DNA of 14,010 bases. Origin: UBA8296 sp031581145 (GTDB lineage: Bacteria; Bacteroidota; Rhodothermia; Balneolales; Balneolaceae). Below, piece after piece: positions 13,163-14,010 of the stretch; positions within the stretch are counted from its first letter, which is position 1, and each line of letters starts with the position of its first letter. The translations under genes and the position numbers were made by a program. The notes below the pieces were generated by a model. It made no database searches. It was not told where the DNA came from and saw only the letters and a list, made by a program, of their open reading frames with translations. The DNA lies in NCBI GenBank assembly GCA_031581145.1, contig JAVLBP010000024.1, forward strand, positions 1 through 14,010. The letters run 5' to 3'.

Positions 13163-14010
13163 TGGGTCTACAACCAGATTTCATTCCGCTTTTGGCTGTT
13201 TTGGTGTCGCTCTTTGCGATCCCGTTGATTGCGTTGTCATCGAGTAGGCCCAATCTGCGCGAGTCCTGGACGTTTTTGGCGGCGTTGATCAAGTTTGGCT
13301 TAGTGCTTAGCCTCATCCCTGGTGCCTTACGTGGGGAAACAGTGGGCGGTGCACTTTTCGACATCGCCCCTGGGCTTCCCTTTGAGCTCGAAGCCGATCC
13401 GTTGGGTGTCTTTTTTGCGTTGATAGCTTCTGGACTTTGGATATTTACCAGCGCCTATAGTATTGGCTACATGAGAGGCAATGGAGAGGTGAAACAAACG
13501 CGCTTTTTTGCAGCCTTTGCCATGAGTCTTTCTTCAACGATTGGTGTCGCGTTTGCCGGCAATTTGTTCACATTTATCGTGTTCTACGAGATTCTCACCC
13601 TCTCCACCTATCCGCTAGTTGTGCACAAAGAGAGTGATGCGGCCATTCAAGCAGCTCGAAAATACCTCACCTACACGTTGACGGCAGGTCTTTTGTTAGT
13701 TGCTGGGGCTGGATTGCTTTACATGGAAACGGGAACGCTTGATTTCGAGGCAGGTGGATTGAGCGCTCTCATTGACAGCGACATAGCTTCTGGCAAGCTA
13801 TGGGTCATCTTCATACTGATGTTTATTGGGGTGGGCGTCAAAGCGGGTGTCATGCCATTACACAGTTGGCTCCCCTCTGCGATGGCCGCACCCACACCTG
13901 TGAGCTCGCTATTGCATGCTGTGGCTGTGGTAAAATCGGGCGTCTTTGGCGTTCTTCGTGTGAGTGGGTTCATCTTTGGGTTTGGCATACTACAGCAGAT
14001 GGGTGCTGAT
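13162..14010 (+). CDS. Second MnhD-like proton-conducting antiporter subunit, partial (runs off right edge)
   Basis: A continuous frame of 283 codons runs from ATG 13162 to the edge. It encodes another NuoL/M/N-superfamily protein. Visible features are ADPLGVFFALIASG (78-91), SAYSIGYMRG (98-106), E143 in FIVFYEILTLSTYPLVVH, K227 in GVGVKAGVMPLHSWLPSAM with H234, and H252/K258 in SSLLHAVAVVKSGVFGVLR. The LLHAVAVVKSG segment resembles NuoL/MrpA more than MnhD, so it probably replaces the N-terminal antiporter half of MrpA, whose C-terminal half is encoded by the MbhD- and MbhE-like genes. Its ATG shares one base with the mnhD stop (TAATG), indicating coupling. Full length and whether further subunits follow cannot be seen. 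Confidence 0.92.
   Translation, partial: MGLQPDFIPLLAVLVSLFAIPLIALSSSRPNLRESWTFLAALIKFGLVLSLIPGALRGETVGGALFDIAPGLPFELEADPLGVFFALIASGLWIFTSAYSIGYMRGNGEVKQTRFFAAFAMSLSSTIGVAFAGNLFTFIVFYEILTLSTYPLVVHKESDAAIQAARKYLTYTLTAGLLLVAGAGLLYMETGTLDFEAGGLSALIDSDIASGKLWVIFILMFIGVGVKAGVMPLHSWLPSAMAAPTPVSSLLHAVAVVKSGVFGVLRVSGFIFGFGILQQMGAD

Noticed and set aside
1..14010. Mobile element, defence system, CRISPR or new multi-gene system
   Set aside because: Every open stretch over 320 bases is accounted for by recognisable housekeeping or antiporter genes. No transposase, integrase, spaced repeat array or unfamiliar gene cluster is present.

Overview
The window (14,010 bases) is a bioenergetics and housekeeping region of a bacterial chromosome, most likely from the Bacteroidota/Rhodothermota group. 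The evidence is the ssb-less order rpsF-rpsR-rplI, a DsbD with a TGYTCTN thioredoxin-type C-terminus, and above all a pterin-4a-carbinolamine dehydratase gene inside a complex I operon. From memory, that last arrangement has been reported for Rhodothermus marinus, where pcd and nhaD homologues lie among the complex I genes. Base composition looks close to half GC, below what I recall for Rhodothermus or Salinibacter, so a mesophilic relative is more likely. The assignment is an inference from gene content, not from a search.

Left part, minus strand (1-2863): rpsF, rpsR, rplI and dsbD lie in that transcriptional order with a 4-base overlap or gaps of 16 and 10 bases, so they are probably one operon. 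dsbD runs off the left edge and is cut between the two cysteines of its C-terminal CxxC. The 150-base leader of rpsF carries two abutting perfect hairpins.

Middle part, minus strand (3014-8511): nuoL, nuoM, pcd and nuoN. These encode the three large antiporter-like membrane subunits of NADH:quinone oxidoreductase (complex I), with the small pterin enzyme gene between nuoM and nuoN. The proton-path glutamates and lysines are present in all three subunits. nuoL is the first gene of the unit, so nuoA-K must be elsewhere in the genome. A degenerate 8-base tandem array fills most of the nuoM-pcd gap.

Divergent control region (8512-8831): 320 bases without a gene separate nuoL from the plus-strand operon. 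It holds a 14-base dyad on the nuoL side, an AT-rich stretch, a candidate plus-strand promoter, and a 12-base tandem duplication whose two copies can each pair with the same downstream arm.

Right part, plus strand (8832-14010): a multi-subunit Mrp/Mnh-type Na+/H+ antiporter operon in the order E-F-G-(MbhD-like)-(MbhE-like)-B-C-D-second D. Genes overlap or nearly abut throughout. The module normally fused to the C-terminus of MrpA is encoded here by two separate small genes, and the operon continues beyond the right edge. MnhF and MnhG carry unusual hydrophilic C-terminal tails built from in-frame DNA repeats.

Working together: complex I oxidises NADH and pumps ions. The Mrp complex exchanges cytoplasmic Na+ (or other monovalent cations) for protons, and its C and D subunits are homologous to NuoK and NuoL/M/N. 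The window therefore puts six members of one antiporter superfamily (NuoL, NuoM, NuoN, MnhD, MnhD2 and the NuoK-like MnhC) around one shared divergent promoter region. I see no mobile element, CRISPR array, tRNA, rRNA or clearly new defence-type system.
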